DNA from: Clostridia bacterium
GTDB taxonomy: Bacteria > Bacillota > Clostridia > Christensenellales > Aristaeellaceae
Direction: 5' to 3'
Assembly: GCA_017428385.1 (NCBI GenBank)
Contig: JAFRQX010000010.1
Coordinates: 124,001 to 188,000, forward strand
Length of the DNA stretch: 64,000 nucleotides
Each line of letters starts with the position of its first letter. Position 1 is the first letter of the stretch. The notes under the pieces are model-generated. The model was not told the DNA's origin. It made no database searches and saw nothing but the letters and a program-made list of their open reading frames with translations. Shown here piece by piece: positions 1 through 7,916 of the stretch. A program made the position numbers and the translations under genes.

Positions 1-355
1 GCAAACTGCCTCCGAATCCTGCTTCCACGCTCTGGATGCAGGAAAGGTTCACAGCGCATGCCTTTGAAATCTGCAGGAAACCGTCGCCCAGTTGATTCAG
101 TAATTCATACAGTCTCTTCCGGGAAGTGAAACTGTCCTTTTGCGTGTAGAGCTTAGTTTCGCCACTTTCCACACGTACCATATAGATTTCCTGCGGCATA
201 AAGAGAATGGTCCGCCCATTTTGTTCCGCCAGAACCGGACTGTTTTTAGCCTGCAGGATATCCAGGGCACGCTGGATTTCCGGTGTCAGTCGGTCCGTGT
301 ATATGACTGCCAGGGGAGTCGTGTGTTCAGGAGCAACTTCAAGCTTAACCTGCAT
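1..355 (-). CDS. LytTR-family DNA-binding protein (3' end cut off)
   Basis: The minus strand from the ATG at 355 encodes about 118 residues and runs off the left edge. The N-terminal 40 residues resemble the short leader of stand-alone LytTR proteins. From about residue 42 (LAEQNGRTILFMPQEIYMV) to the edge the sequence follows the LytTR DNA-binding beta fold, including RLYELLNQLGDGFLQISKA and NLSCIQSVE. Proteins of this single-domain type are usually about 145-150 residues, so roughly 30 are missing. An AGGAAGG ribosome site precedes the ATG. Such proteins bind direct repeats, and direct repeats lie in this gene's own leader, so autoregulation is likely. Often the next gene is a DUF3021 membrane protein; that would be outside the window. 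Confidence 0.85.
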   Translation of the reverse strand, partial: MQVKLEVAPEHTTPLAVIYTDRLTPEIQRALDILQAKNSPVLAEQNGRTILFMPQEIYMVRVESGETKLYTQKDSFTSRKRLYELLNQLGDGFLQISKACAVNLSCIQSVEAGFGGSL

Positions 356-372
356 AAAAGATCTTCCTTCCT

Positions 373-405
373 GTTGAGTGCACATCAACTTGAGTTAGGT
401 TGAGT
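373..405 (-). promoter_or_regulatory. Candidate LytTR direct-repeat operator
   Basis: On the plus strand GTTGAGT (373-379), CTTGAGT (389-395) and GTTGAGT (399-405) form three near-identical direct repeats; the last two are 10 nt apart, one helical turn. They lie between the -10 box and the start codon of the LytTR gene. LytTR proteins are known to bind direct repeats, so this is a plausible autoregulatory site; the assignment is inferred. Confidence 0.5.
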
Positions 406-407
406 AT

Positions 408-436
408 AATATATAAGGAGAACAGCGTTTTGTCAT
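408..436 (-). promoter_or_regulatory. Sigma-A-type promoter of the LytTR gene
   Basis: Minus strand: -35 ATGACA (436-431), 17-nt spacer, -10 TATATT (413-408). Each hexamer has one mismatch to consensus. The direct repeats begin just downstream of the -10. Confidence 0.6.
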
Positions 437-570
437 CTGTTTGGAGGTAAGAGGCTGATTTTGGCAGGTAAAATGCAGAGACAGCGCCACAAAAGCTGTG
501 TTTGACAGATATCCCCCGCACACAGTCGCAAGGAACATCGGATCCCGGCTTGTACAATCCATCATCGCAG

Positions 571-605
571 AAAAAACAGTCGTGACCATTGCGGTCACGA
601 CTGTT
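571..605 (-). terminator. Intrinsic terminator of the nitrilase operon
   Basis: Perfect 13-bp stem (575-587 with 593-605) around a 5-nt loop, followed on the minus strand by a T tract. The nitrilase stop codon at 595-597 lies inside the stem. Confidence 0.85.
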
Positions 606-1377
606 GATGTCTTTCCAGGCTGTCGGAAATGGCTTTCCGGCCGAGCTCACCGAAATCGGGTTCCTTCTTTTCATAATCGTATATCAGCAGTCCTTCTTTT
701 CCGGGCTCCAGTTCACACAATGTTTTGCCGGACGCGTCAAACAGCGCGGTAGGCGCTGTCTGGAACGGCGTTGTGCTGTTGACGGTCAGGACCGGGCAGA
801 CGTTTTCCACCGCCCGGGTCCGGATGTGTGCCCGGATCAGATCGTACCTGTCCGGATCCGCCTGGGCGGCGGTGTCAGAAAACAGGAGGACGTTCAGGTC
901 GGTTTTCTGCCGGTACAGTTCCCGGAAGTATTCCGGAAAACGGACCTCAAAACAGATCCGGATTCCGATCTTCAGTGCTCCGGCTTGCAGAATACCGTCC
1001 CGGGTTCCCGGAACGAAGTTTTCCTGATCCCAGCCCCAGAGGGCGCGCTTGTCATATTCCGTGACGGTACCGTCCGGCGAAAAGCACAGGGCGGCATTAT
1101 AAAAAGAGGATCCCCTGCGGACAACTGTGCCGGCAATGAGATGTATCCGGTGTTGAACGGCGGCATCCTGAAGCCGTGCGTGGGCTTCGTCTCTCAGCGC
1201 ATCGTCGATTTCCGCGGGAGAGGAAACAGCCAGGGGCGGATAACCGGTTACGGCGCACTCCGGAAAAACAAGCAGTTTAACGCCTTCCCGAAAAGCACGG
1301 GAGACGGCGTCCAGCATATGGGACATGTTTTCCGTGATGCTGCCGGTCACCGGGAACTGATAAGCACCGATTTTCAT
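595..1377 (-). CDS. Carbon-nitrogen hydrolase (nitrilase superfamily)
   Basis: A 260-residue cytosolic amidase/nitrilase-like enzyme that should hydrolyse a C-N bond through a Glu-Lys-Cys triad. The triad is visible: E40 in LLVFPE, K110 in YDKRAL and C142 in IRICFEVRFPE. Length is normal for single-domain members. I place the start at ATG 1377 rather than the in-frame TTG at 1380, because GAAAGGAG lies at better spacing. The gene follows a membrane protein by 24 nt, probably in one operon, and ends within a terminator stem. The RICFEVRFPE context resembles YafV/Nit2-type omega-amidases, but substrate cannot be read from the sequence. Confidence 0.9.
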   Translation of the reverse strand: MKIGAYQFPVTGSITENMSHMLDAVSRAFREGVKLLVFPECAVTGYPPLAVSSPAEIDDALRDEAHARLQDAAVQHRIHLIAGTVVRRGSSFYNAALCFSPDGTVTEYDKRALWGWDQENFVPGTRDGILQAGALKIGIRICFEVRFPEYFRELYRQKTDLNVLLFSDTAAQADPDRYDLIRAHIRTRAVENVCPVLTVNSTTPFQTAPTALFDASGKTLCELEPGKEGLLIYDYEKKEPDFGELGRKAISDSLERHQQS

Positions 1378-1401
1378 CAAGGGCTCCTTTCTACCGGACT
1401 G

Positions 1402-2076
1402 TTACAGCACAAACATGAGGAACAGTACCGGAAACGCTTTCCGGATATCCCGGTTGAGCAGCAGCCAGGTGAGGCCATAGAAGATGCTGACAACCAGCAG
1501 GGCCAGACCGCCGGTCAGGCTGCCTTTGGTCAGGATATGGGCAAGGCCCCAGGTCAGCCCGGCCAGCAGGCCGCCGTAGGGGATCATTGTCCTGTTTCCC
1601 TGATGGAACCAGGCTTCGAAGGCTTTCTGGCCGAAGGCAATGATCAGATACACGAGGCCGGTTTCAAAGACATAATAGATATACTGAAAAATAAACTTCA
1701 GCCAGCCGTTATAGCGGAATTCTTTCACCACTTTGAATCCGTTCCAGTCGTACCAGGAGTAAACAAGCATCAGGACAAACAGGACCGCAACCACAGCCCA
1801 CTGCCAGGACTTTACTTTCTCCTGCGGGGCGAACAGATCATATCCGCATTCTTTTCTTGCCTGCTTTGAAAGGAAGAAAAAGACCAGTCCCCAGCAGATA
1901 CAGGTGAGGATCCAGTGAAGAATGTTTTGCAGATCAGACCATTCATTTGACGGGCAGCCATAGAGCACAGGTTCCAGCACAAACCAAAGCAGCACTTCAA
2001 GGCCGAGACCGGCGAATGCAATCAACGCATATTCCAGAAACCGGGTTCCGGTTTTCCTGCTGAGCTGTGTTTCCAT
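1402..2076 (-). CDS. Polytopic membrane protein, possibly CPBP-like
   Basis: A 224-residue protein with about six hydrophobic segments. The late segment GGLLAGLTWGLAHIL followed by SIFYGLTWLLL resembles the His-containing helices of CPBP (Abi/CAAX-protease-like) proteins. The usual EExxxR motif is not obvious; FETGLVYLIIAFGQ sits where it would be expected, so a catalytically altered relative or an unrelated protein is possible. The start at 2076 (METQLSRK) is preferred over an upstream ATG because AGGAGG lies 10 nt before it and the longer N-terminus is not hydrophobic. It is probably cotranscribed with the nitrilase. Confidence 0.65.
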   Translation of the reverse strand: METQLSRKTGTRFLEYALIAFAGLGLEVLLWFVLEPVLYGCPSNEWSDLQNILHWILTCICWGLVFFFLSKQARKECGYDLFAPQEKVKSWQWAVVAVLFVLMLVYSWYDWNGFKVVKEFRYNGWLKFIFQYIYYVFETGLVYLIIAFGQKAFEAWFHQGNRTMIPYGGLLAGLTWGLAHILTKGSLTGGLALLVVSIFYGLTWLLLNRDIRKAFPVLFLMFVL

Positions 2077-2181
2077 GTTACAGTTTCCTCCTGATGAATT
2101 GAAATGACAAAAGTGATGATAGCATGCAATGCCTTTTTTCACATTAAAGAAGAGTTAGAAATGGTAATGTATTAAATACAT

Positions 2182-2208
2182 AATTCACAATTCATAATTC
2201 ATAATTCT
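2182..2208. repeat. Degenerate heptanucleotide array (AATTCAY units)
   Basis: Units AATTCAC, AATTCAT, AATTCAT and a partial AATTCT follow each other with a 7-nt period. The first 18 nt (2182-2199) occur identically at 40702-40719 and 46561-46578. The array lies in the 257-nt gap between two divergent genes. Confidence 0.85.
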
Positions 2209-2333
2209 ATATACTGTTCCAGGTACGGGCAGATTTGTTCTGATGGAGAGAATCTATTTACAGCAATTTTATACAAGCAACCAAAACAGAATCGGGATAC
2301 TCTCTTCTTGTAAAACAGAAAGGAGGATGCCCT

Positions 2334-2723
2334 ATGAACCATGAAACCTTTGAAGCCTTCAATGCCGGACACTTGTGCCGTGAGGACCGGAACATCCCTT
2401 TTGACCGGATTCCCTGGTCCGCACATCCCGTGTTTGAAGGTGTGGAACTCAAGCACATTATCACAGCCAAAGATACGGACGGCGTATTCAGCTATCACCT
2501 GGTCCGGATCGCCCCGTATAAGCAGATCGGAGACCATATCCACGAAACACAGCTGGAGACTCATGAAGTGATTGCCGGAGAGGGTATCTGTGTCAACGAC
2601 GGATACAGCCAGCGTTATGCTCCGGGTGTGATTGCGATCCTGCCCGCGAAGGTTCATCATGAGGTGCAGGCGGGCTCACAGGGACTTTACTTGTTCGCCA
2701 AATTCTTCCCGGCGCTCTGCTGA
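2334..2723 (+). CDS. Small cupin-domain protein
   Basis: A 129-residue single-domain cupin. The metal-binding pattern is present: H68 and H70 in GDHIHE, E75 before THEVIAGEG, and a late His in PAKVHHEV (H108/H109). The fold is used by sugar isomerases, dioxygenases and small-molecule sensors; the substrate is unknown. AAAGGAGG lies just before the ATG. Its last 37 nt overlap, convergently, the end of an AraC regulator that itself has a cupin-like sensor domain. This suggests a functional link, but only by position. Confidence 0.85.
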   Translation: MNHETFEAFNAGHLCREDRNIPFDRIPWSAHPVFEGVELKHIITAKDTDGVFSYHLVRIAPYKQIGDHIHETQLETHEVIAGEGICVNDGYSQRYAPGVIAILPAKVHHEVQAGSQGLYLFAKFFPALC

Positions 2724-3334
2724 TCCTCAGCCCGGACCGCATCCCTGTATTGGGCGGGGGTAAGTCCCACCAGCTTCTGAAAGCATTTGTCGAGGTGGCT
2801 TTGATCGGAAAAACCCGCGTCATAAGTCACCCGGGAGATGCTTTTTTCTTTTTCCAGCAGCTTCTGGGCTTTCCGGACCCGGCACTGGATCTGGAACTGG
2901 TGCGGGGTCAGGCCAAAGGCCTTCCGGAAACGACGGATCATATAGTAGGGACTGATGTGGGCGTCTTTCGCCATCTCCTGAATCAGATACAGGTTTTCCG
3001 GCTGCTCCAGGAGGGCAAGGCGAATATCCTGCAGATCTGTATCTCCGATTTCCGGTTCAGTCCGGATGCAGAGTACCATCATGGAATAGGGCTTGCCGTC
3101 CACAGCGCGGATCTCATGAAGCGTATCCGGCGGAATGCGGAAACTGTCTCCCTTTTCACAAATCCGGCTTTCATCATTGACGACGAGCCGGATTTTTCCT
3201 TCTTCCACGTACCCCAGAGTCAGATGGGAAGTATGGGTATGAGGCGCGTAGGATTTTGACCAGTTCCGGTACCGGACGATTTCCATCCGGTTATTGGCCT
3301 TCCGGTAGGTGATGCCTTCAGTCTGATGTTCCAT
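2687..3334 (-). CDS. AraC-family transcriptional regulator
   Basis: A 215-residue regulator. Residues about 20-95 form a cupin-like effector domain (HTHTSHLTLGYVEEGKI, GDSFRIPPDTLHEI). Residues about 110-205 hold the two helix-turn-helix units of AraC proteins, with the typical end SDQSHLDKCFQKLVGLTPAQYR. GGAGG precedes the ATG. It lies 15 nt downstream of the TSUP transporter gene and is probably the last gene of that operon. Its 3' end overlaps the convergent cupin gene by 37 nt. Confidence 0.92.
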   Translation of the reverse strand: MEHQTEGITYRKANNRMEIVRYRNWSKSYAPHTHTSHLTLGYVEEGKIRLVVNDESRICEKGDSFRIPPDTLHEIRAVDGKPYSMMVLCIRTEPEIGDTDLQDIRLALLEQPENLYLIQEMAKDAHISPYYMIRRFRKAFGLTPHQFQIQCRVRKAQKLLEKEKSISRVTYDAGFSDQSHLDKCFQKLVGLTPAQYRDAVRAEDQQSAGKNLANK

Positions 3335-3349
3335 ACTGCAGCCTCCGGG

Positions 3350-4108
3350 TCAGAAACCGATAATGATCTTCAGGAACAGAAGCAGCAGGACGCCCAGGAT
3401 CACCGGACGGACGATCTTTGTGCCCTTGTTCAGGGCCAGGCCGGAACCCAGCCAGTTGCCGGCCATATTGCAAAGCGCACCGGCCAGCCCAAGCAGGAAT
3501 ACCACCTGTCCGTTCAGCAGGAAAACCACAAGGGAGGTAATGTTGGAGGTCAGGTTGATGACCTTGGCCTGCGCGTTGGCGGAGGAAACGGACATCCGGG
3601 CAAAAACAGTGAAGGCAATGATCAGGAAGGTGCCGGTTCCGGGACCGTAAAAGCCGTCATAGGCGCCGATGAGGAGGGCAGCGGCAACACAGATAATCAT
3701 GGTTCGGCGGTCAGCCACCGCATCTCCGCCACGGTCTGTGAACAGATGCCGGTTCAGCACAAAGAAAGCCGCGACAGGCAGGACGGCAAACAGGATATAC
3801 TTCATCACATTCTCGCTGACGAGCAGGGAAAGCTGCGCTCCCAGGGTTGAGCCAGCGAAAGCTGCCAGGGCGGCCGGAACGGCCAGCTTCAGGTTGATGA
3901 GCCCGTGACGCAGGAAGCGCCCTGTGGACAGACTGGTGCCGCAGGTGGAGGACAGCTTGTTGGTCGCGATGGCCTGATGAACAGGCAGGCCAGCCAGCAG
4001 ATAGGCCGGGAGCGAGATCAGTCCGCCGCCGCCACCGATGGAATCAACAAACCCGGCCAGGAACAGCAGGGGACAGACGATCAGAAAAGATAAGGGAGTC
4101 AGGGTCAC
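3350..4108 (-). CDS. TSUP-family (TauE/SafE) membrane transporter
   Basis: A 252-residue polytopic protein with about eight membrane segments. The first repeat begins FLAGFVDSIGGGGGLISLPAYLLAGLP and continues to the conserved ATNKLSSTCGT; the second repeat has GAYDGFYGPGTGTFLIIAF. Both are typical of the TSUP (DUF81) family, which moves anions such as sulfite, sulfonates or organosulfur compounds. The start is a GTG at 4108, set by AGGAGG six bases upstream. It is in line with an upstream gene of unknown function and EamA, and with AraC downstream. The transported compound cannot be deduced. Confidence 0.92.
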   Translation of the reverse strand: MTLTPLSFLIVCPLLFLAGFVDSIGGGGGLISLPAYLLAGLPVHQAIATNKLSSTCGTSLSTGRFLRHGLINLKLAVPAALAAFAGSTLGAQLSLLVSENVMKYILFAVLPVAAFFVLNRHLFTDRGGDAVADRRTMIICVAAALLIGAYDGFYGPGTGTFLIIAFTVFARMSVSSANAQAKVINLTSNITSLVVFLLNGQVVFLLGLAGALCNMAGNWLGSGLALNKGTKIVRPVILGVLLLLFLKIIIGF

Positions 4109-4145
4109 TGGACGCCTCCTGAGAAAATAATCAAAACCAGAATAG

Positions 4146-5258
4146 TCAGCCGATCACAATACACCGGAGATAACGGCCTTCGCCGGCACCGGCTTCGGGC
4201 GGGGAAACAAATCCGTTTTTCACAAGGGCTTCATTGATGCTGCCGAAAAGGATGTGCCAGCATTCATTAGCCGTCTCCTTCAGGGGAACCCTGTGCAGGG
4301 ACGGTGTGATCCTCAGATCCCGCATGCCTTCAAACACATTGGCAACAGGTTTGAGCAGAACCTTTTCGATCAGCTCCTCAATGGCATAAAAAACAACATC
4401 ATGCTCCGGCCTGAAGACGGGGACACAGGGCTTTCCGTTCCGTACGTAGCCAAAGGCTTCCAGTGCACGGACTGCCCGGATATCCGCTTCCTGACCGGAA
4501 GACAGGGATCTGGCGGCCCGCGTCAGGTCCGCCGCGGACAGACCTTTCATGGCTTCATGGATGGAATCGAATGCGGGTGTCAGCTTTCCCTGCTCCTTCA
4601 GGCGGAAATAACGGAAGCAGTCCAGACGGTTGCCGTCCGCGTCACCAAAGGATTCAAGGGCGCAGTCTTCCTGCACGCACCGGTTGAAGGAACAAAGCAG
4701 CCTGTCTGAAAAAGCATCCAGGGCAGGGCTTTTTTCATAGAGGATCAGCAGGTAATCCAGGCCAGTGGGGTGGGACCGTCCCTCGGAGATGATATCTTCC
4801 TGAATGAGCCTGTCGATCATGGCGCCGTCCATACTCCAGCCGCAGAGCAGGTGATACAGGTTCCGTTCCGGAGAAAAACCGTTGTTTATCTTTCCGGCCA
4901 GTTCATAAAGCGGCTGCCTGCAGGACATGATGAGATCGGTGATTTTGCCGGCGGCGGAGGCAAAGTGATCCGCCAGCACGGAAGCATCCGATTCAAGGAA
5001 TACGGGTGTGTCCAGGTAAACACGCTGCCCCTCCCGTCGCAGGACACCGCACCGGATCATACGGTCGATATACTCACTACCGAACTGTCCGGCCAGATCT
5101 TCATACAAAACGGTTCCGGCTTCCCGGGAAACCATGGCTGAAATCAGCGGAGACAGGGAATCCATGAAGTTCCGCGGATTGTCCGGATGGAGGGCCTCAT
5201 TCTCCTGATCCATCTGATCATACAGATAACAGGAAAACTGCTTTTCTTTGTATATCAT
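4146..5258 (-). CDS. Protein of unknown function
   Basis: A 370-residue, apparently cytosolic protein that I do not recognise. It has no signal peptide or membrane segment, is acidic and likely mostly helical, and contains scattered cysteines (CRQPL, CGWSMDG, CVQEDCALE). Residues 65-85 (EYIDRMIRCGVLRREGQRVYLDTPVF) read like a winged-helix C-terminal half, and residues 250-285 (ADIRAVRALEAFGYVRNGKPCVPVF) look like a second. A DNA- or ligand-sensing role is thus possible but unproven. Translation is coupled to the EamA gene upstream by a 4-nt ATGA overlap; the TSUP gene follows after 37 nt. Confidence 0.7.
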   Translation of the reverse strand: MIYKEKQFSCYLYDQMDQENEALHPDNPRNFMDSLSPLISAMVSREAGTVLYEDLAGQFGSEYIDRMIRCGVLRREGQRVYLDTPVFLESDASVLADHFASAAGKITDLIMSCRQPLYELAGKINNGFSPERNLYHLLCGWSMDGAMIDRLIQEDIISEGRSHPTGLDYLLILYEKSPALDAFSDRLLCSFNRCVQEDCALESFGDADGNRLDCFRYFRLKEQGKLTPAFDSIHEAMKGLSAADLTRAARSLSSGQEADIRAVRALEAFGYVRNGKPCVPVFRPEHDVVFYAIEELIEKVLLKPVANVFEGMRDLRITPSLHRVPLKETANECWHILFGSINEALVKNGFVSPPEAGAGEGRYLRCIVIG

Positions 5259-6139
5259 TCACAGGCCTCCTGTACGTTCGGCGCAGGGCTCTTTTGCCGG
5301 GCCAGCCAGACATTATAGGCCAGGATGGAACAAACCACGATGATGGCTCCGGTGATTGCCAGGGCAGAGACTTTCTCTCCATAGAAGGCAGCAACAAGCA
5401 AGGGATTCATAATAGGCTCCATGCCGGTGATCAGGCTGGCGGTGACGGCAGGGGTGCGCTGAATGCCAATGGAGAAGAGAATGTAGGCGCCTCCCACCTG
5501 TACAACACCCAGGGCTACGATGGCTGCCAGGGTCGGCAGGGAGAAGTCTGTTTCTCCAAAGCACAAGGGTGTCATCACAAGGCCGGCGGTCAGCTGGCCA
5601 AGGAAGCAGGAGGAGATGGCATCCGCGTCCTTGCCGGTATTCATCATGAACACACCGGCATAGCAGACGCCGGACAGGATTGCGACGATGTTGCCGGTCA
5701 GGTTGCCGGCCTGGATGCCGTCCACAAAGAACAGCACCACGCCCAGCAGCACCAGGAAGCAGGTGATCAGATCCACCCGGCCGGGTTTCTGCCGGTAGAG
5801 CAGGGTCATGAACAGGATGACGAATACCGGCGCGGTGAACTGAAGGACTATGGTGTTGGCAGCGGTGGTCAGTTTATTGGCAATGGCGAAAAGCGTGGTC
5901 ACGCCGATCATGGAAAGGGCGCCGATCAGCACCCGGCGGTTGAAGATAATCCGGCGGCGGGTGAACAACAAATAAAGGCCGATAACGGCGGCACCGATCA
6001 GGTTCCGGGCTCCGTTGATGGCCAGCGCGGACCAGGGGACAAGCTTGATGAACAGGCCGCCCGTGCTGAAGCACACGGAGGCCAGGAAAACAAACAGTAC
6101 AGCCCGCCGGTTTTTTCCGGCTTCATCCGGTTTACGCAT
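5255..6139 (-). CDS. EamA/DMT-family transporter
   Basis: A 294-residue protein with ten predicted membrane helices in two EamA repeats, the usual arrangement of drug/metabolite exporters. Recognisable parts are FSTGGLFIKLVPWSALAINGARNLIGA in the first helices and TPAVTASLITGMEPIMNPLLVAAFYGEKVS near the end of the second repeat. The substrate is unknown; relatives export amino acids, nucleosides or drugs. It appears to be the first gene of an operon running to the AraC gene. The ribosome site is weak (GGAAAGAG, about 11 nt away). Confidence 0.92.
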   Translation of the reverse strand: MRKPDEAGKNRRAVLFVFLASVCFSTGGLFIKLVPWSALAINGARNLIGAAVIGLYLLFTRRRIIFNRRVLIGALSMIGVTTLFAIANKLTTAANTIVLQFTAPVFVILFMTLLYRQKPGRVDLITCFLVLLGVVLFFVDGIQAGNLTGNIVAILSGVCYAGVFMMNTGKDADAISSCFLGQLTAGLVMTPLCFGETDFSLPTLAAIVALGVVQVGGAYILFSIGIQRTPAVTASLITGMEPIMNPLLVAAFYGEKVSALAITGAIIVVCSILAYNVWLARQKSPAPNVQEACE

Positions 6140-6243
6140 CTGATTCTACGCTCTTTCCTGACGTTGATATTCATCCACAAAAGGGTTCGCGTCAGTTTAC
6201 TATACCGCGGCCCCAAAGGACAAGAGGGGAGCTGGAATTTTAC

Positions 6244-6272
6244 ATGACAAGGCAGGGGGGATATGTTAGAAT
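6244..6272 (+). promoter_or_regulatory. Promoter of the GNAT gene
   Basis: -35 ATGACA (6244-6249), 17-nt spacer, -10 TAGAAT (6267-6272), 35 nt before the GNAT start codon. Confidence 0.55.
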
Positions 6273-6307
6273 CTGCCTTGACAATCTGATGAAACGGAGT
6301 CATATCC

Positions 6308-7135
6308 ATGCGTATAGAGAAAATCACAGACCTGGAACCCTGGATGGGATTTATCAAAGAAATAAACAGCGATCCGCGGTTTGCCAATCCGACCATTGCC
6401 ACACCGGAAATGTATGAAAGAAAAATCATCCGGGCGGTGGATGATCCTGAAAAGCTGGTGCTGGGCATCCTGGAGGACGGAATTCAGCAGGGACTGTTTG
6501 TTTTCAGCATCCTGAAAGATGACCGGTATGTGGAGATGCTTGCCGGCTTTTCCCGGTCCGGTGAAGCTTATGAAGCGATGGCGGAACACCTGCTGGAGCA
6601 CTTCCCAGGGTTTGAGGCGGATTTTGTGTTCAATCCGGCCAACGACCTGCTGACAGAGCTGCTGAAGCGGAGAGGGGCGGAGATTGATCAGGAACAGCAG
6701 TACATGAAGCTGACCGGAAACCCGCCGGCTGTGGATACCGAAGGAATTGAACTGCTTTCCGAGCCCTGGCAGGAGGAATACATTGCCCTGCACAACAAGG
6801 ATATGTACTGGACCGGGGAAAGGATTGTGGAAGAACCGGATTATTACCGGGTGTTCATTGCTCTGGAGAATCAGCGGGTGGTCGGTTATGTGGACGTAAG
6901 CTGGCCGAAAGATCCGAATTATATTTGCGACCTGCTGGTGACGGAAGAAAGCCGTGGCAAGGGATGGGGCAGGAAACTGCTGGCGAAGGCGATTGAGATG
7001 AATGGATCCAGCGGGATGGAACTGGACGTATTTACGAACAACATTCCGGCCCTGCGGCTCTATGAATCCATGGGCTTTACCAGGGTGGAGGGACGGAATA
7101 CGGTTTCCGCCTTCTGGACGATTCCGAAAGCATAA
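6308..7135 (+). CDS. GNAT-family N-acetyltransferase
   Basis: A 275-residue protein whose C-terminal half (about residues 140-270) is a GNAT acetyl-CoA domain. The acetyl-CoA loop appears as LVTEESRGKGWGRKLLAKAIE and the C-terminal strand as NNIPALRLYESMGFTRVEGRN. The N-terminal half (MRIEKITDLEPWMGFI to LKRRGAEID) looks like a second, degenerate GNAT-like domain, an arrangement found in other two-domain members. The acceptor substrate is unknown. A clear terminator follows 15 nt after the stop. Confidence 0.88.
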   Translation: MRIEKITDLEPWMGFIKEINSDPRFANPTIATPEMYERKIIRAVDDPEKLVLGILEDGIQQGLFVFSILKDDRYVEMLAGFSRSGEAYEAMAEHLLEHFPGFEADFVFNPANDLLTELLKRRGAEIDQEQQYMKLTGNPPAVDTEGIELLSEPWQEEYIALHNKDMYWTGERIVEEPDYYRVFIALENQRVVGYVDVSWPKDPNYICDLLVTEESRGKGWGRKLLAKAIEMNGSSGMELDVFTNNIPALRLYESMGFTRVEGRNTVSAFWTIPKA

Positions 7136-7150
7136 CAAGAACGAAAGAAA

Positions 7151-7183
7151 GAGGGTGCGCATGAAGCGCACCCTCTGTTTTTT
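7151..7183 (+). terminator. Intrinsic terminator
   Basis: Perfect 10-bp GC-rich stem (7151-7160 with 7166-7175), 5-nt loop, then a T tract. It ends the GNAT transcript and lies between convergent genes. Confidence 0.9.
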
Positions 7184-7193
7184 CAGAGCAGTG

Positions 7194-7916
7194 TCAGACG
7201 CTCAGGTAGCGGTCCATCAGCCGGGCGGTGATGATATACATCACAACAGCCAGGGCCAGCGCAATGGCACCCTGAAGCAGGAACATCACAACAATATCAA
7301 GGGAAGCGGGCACAAGCCCCATAATCTTCTGAATGCCAAAGTTGAGCAGGGCGAACAGCACGAAAGTAATGACCATGCTGCCCTTTTGTCCGTTCAGCAG
7401 GGAAGAGCAAATCACATCCGCCAGGTAGGCGGTGGTCACGCTGCACAGGATACTGCTGATAATATAGACAAGCAGCGCGGACAGGTGCGGAAATGTTGGC
7501 GTGAGACCGATGCCGAAATTCTTCAGGAATGAGGTGATAAACTCCAGTTCCTGCTTGATCAGTGAAAAGTTCAGGAGACAGATGCCCAGTCCGACGGCAC
7601 CGATGCCCAGCATGGAAAGGCCGTTCTCCGCCACCTTGGCACCGAGAATGCGGTAGGTGCTGTTGGGCGTCATGAACAGCATGTATCCCTGACGGGTGTT
7701 CATATCCTTATGCAGGGTGACCAGGCTTATGATACCGATCGCCAGCAGGCTGCAGAGGAAAGTGAACAGGAACAGGGACAGGCCCAGGGTGACGGTTGAG
7801 TTGTTGTCGGTCCAGTAGCCATAGAGGAAGACCCCTTCAAAAATGACGAGCAGTGCGAGAAGAACCAGTTTCGGAAAGAGGGTTTTTCTGAATTCATATT
7901 TCAAAAGCCGAAGCAT
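7194..7916 (-). CDS. ABC-2-type transporter permease
   Basis: A 240-residue membrane protein with six predicted helices (first FPKLVLLALLVIFEGVFLYGY, last LLQGAIALALAVVMYIITARLM), the layout of ABC-2 exporter permeases. It starts inside the stop codon of the ATPase gene (TAATG junction), so the two are translationally coupled and should form one exporter. The upstream GntR gene of the YtrA type suggests induction by a cell-envelope-active compound, as in the Bacillus ytr operon; this is an analogy. Confidence 0.88.
   Translation of the reverse strand: MLRLLKYEFRKTLFPKLVLLALLVIFEGVFLYGYWTDNNSTVTLGLSLFLFTFLCSLLAIGIISLVTLHKDMNTRQGYMLFMTPNSTYRILGAKVAENGLSMLGIGAVGLGICLLNFSLIKQELEFITSFLKNFGIGLTPTFPHLSALLVYIISSILCSVTTAYLADVICSSLLNGQKGSMVITFVLFALLNFGIQKIMGLVPASLDIVVMFLLQGAIALALAVVMYIITARLMDRYLSV

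Noticed and set aside
589..1869. 426-residue open frame on the plus strand
   Set aside because: It is antisense to the nitrilase, whose triad is intact, and to the membrane protein.
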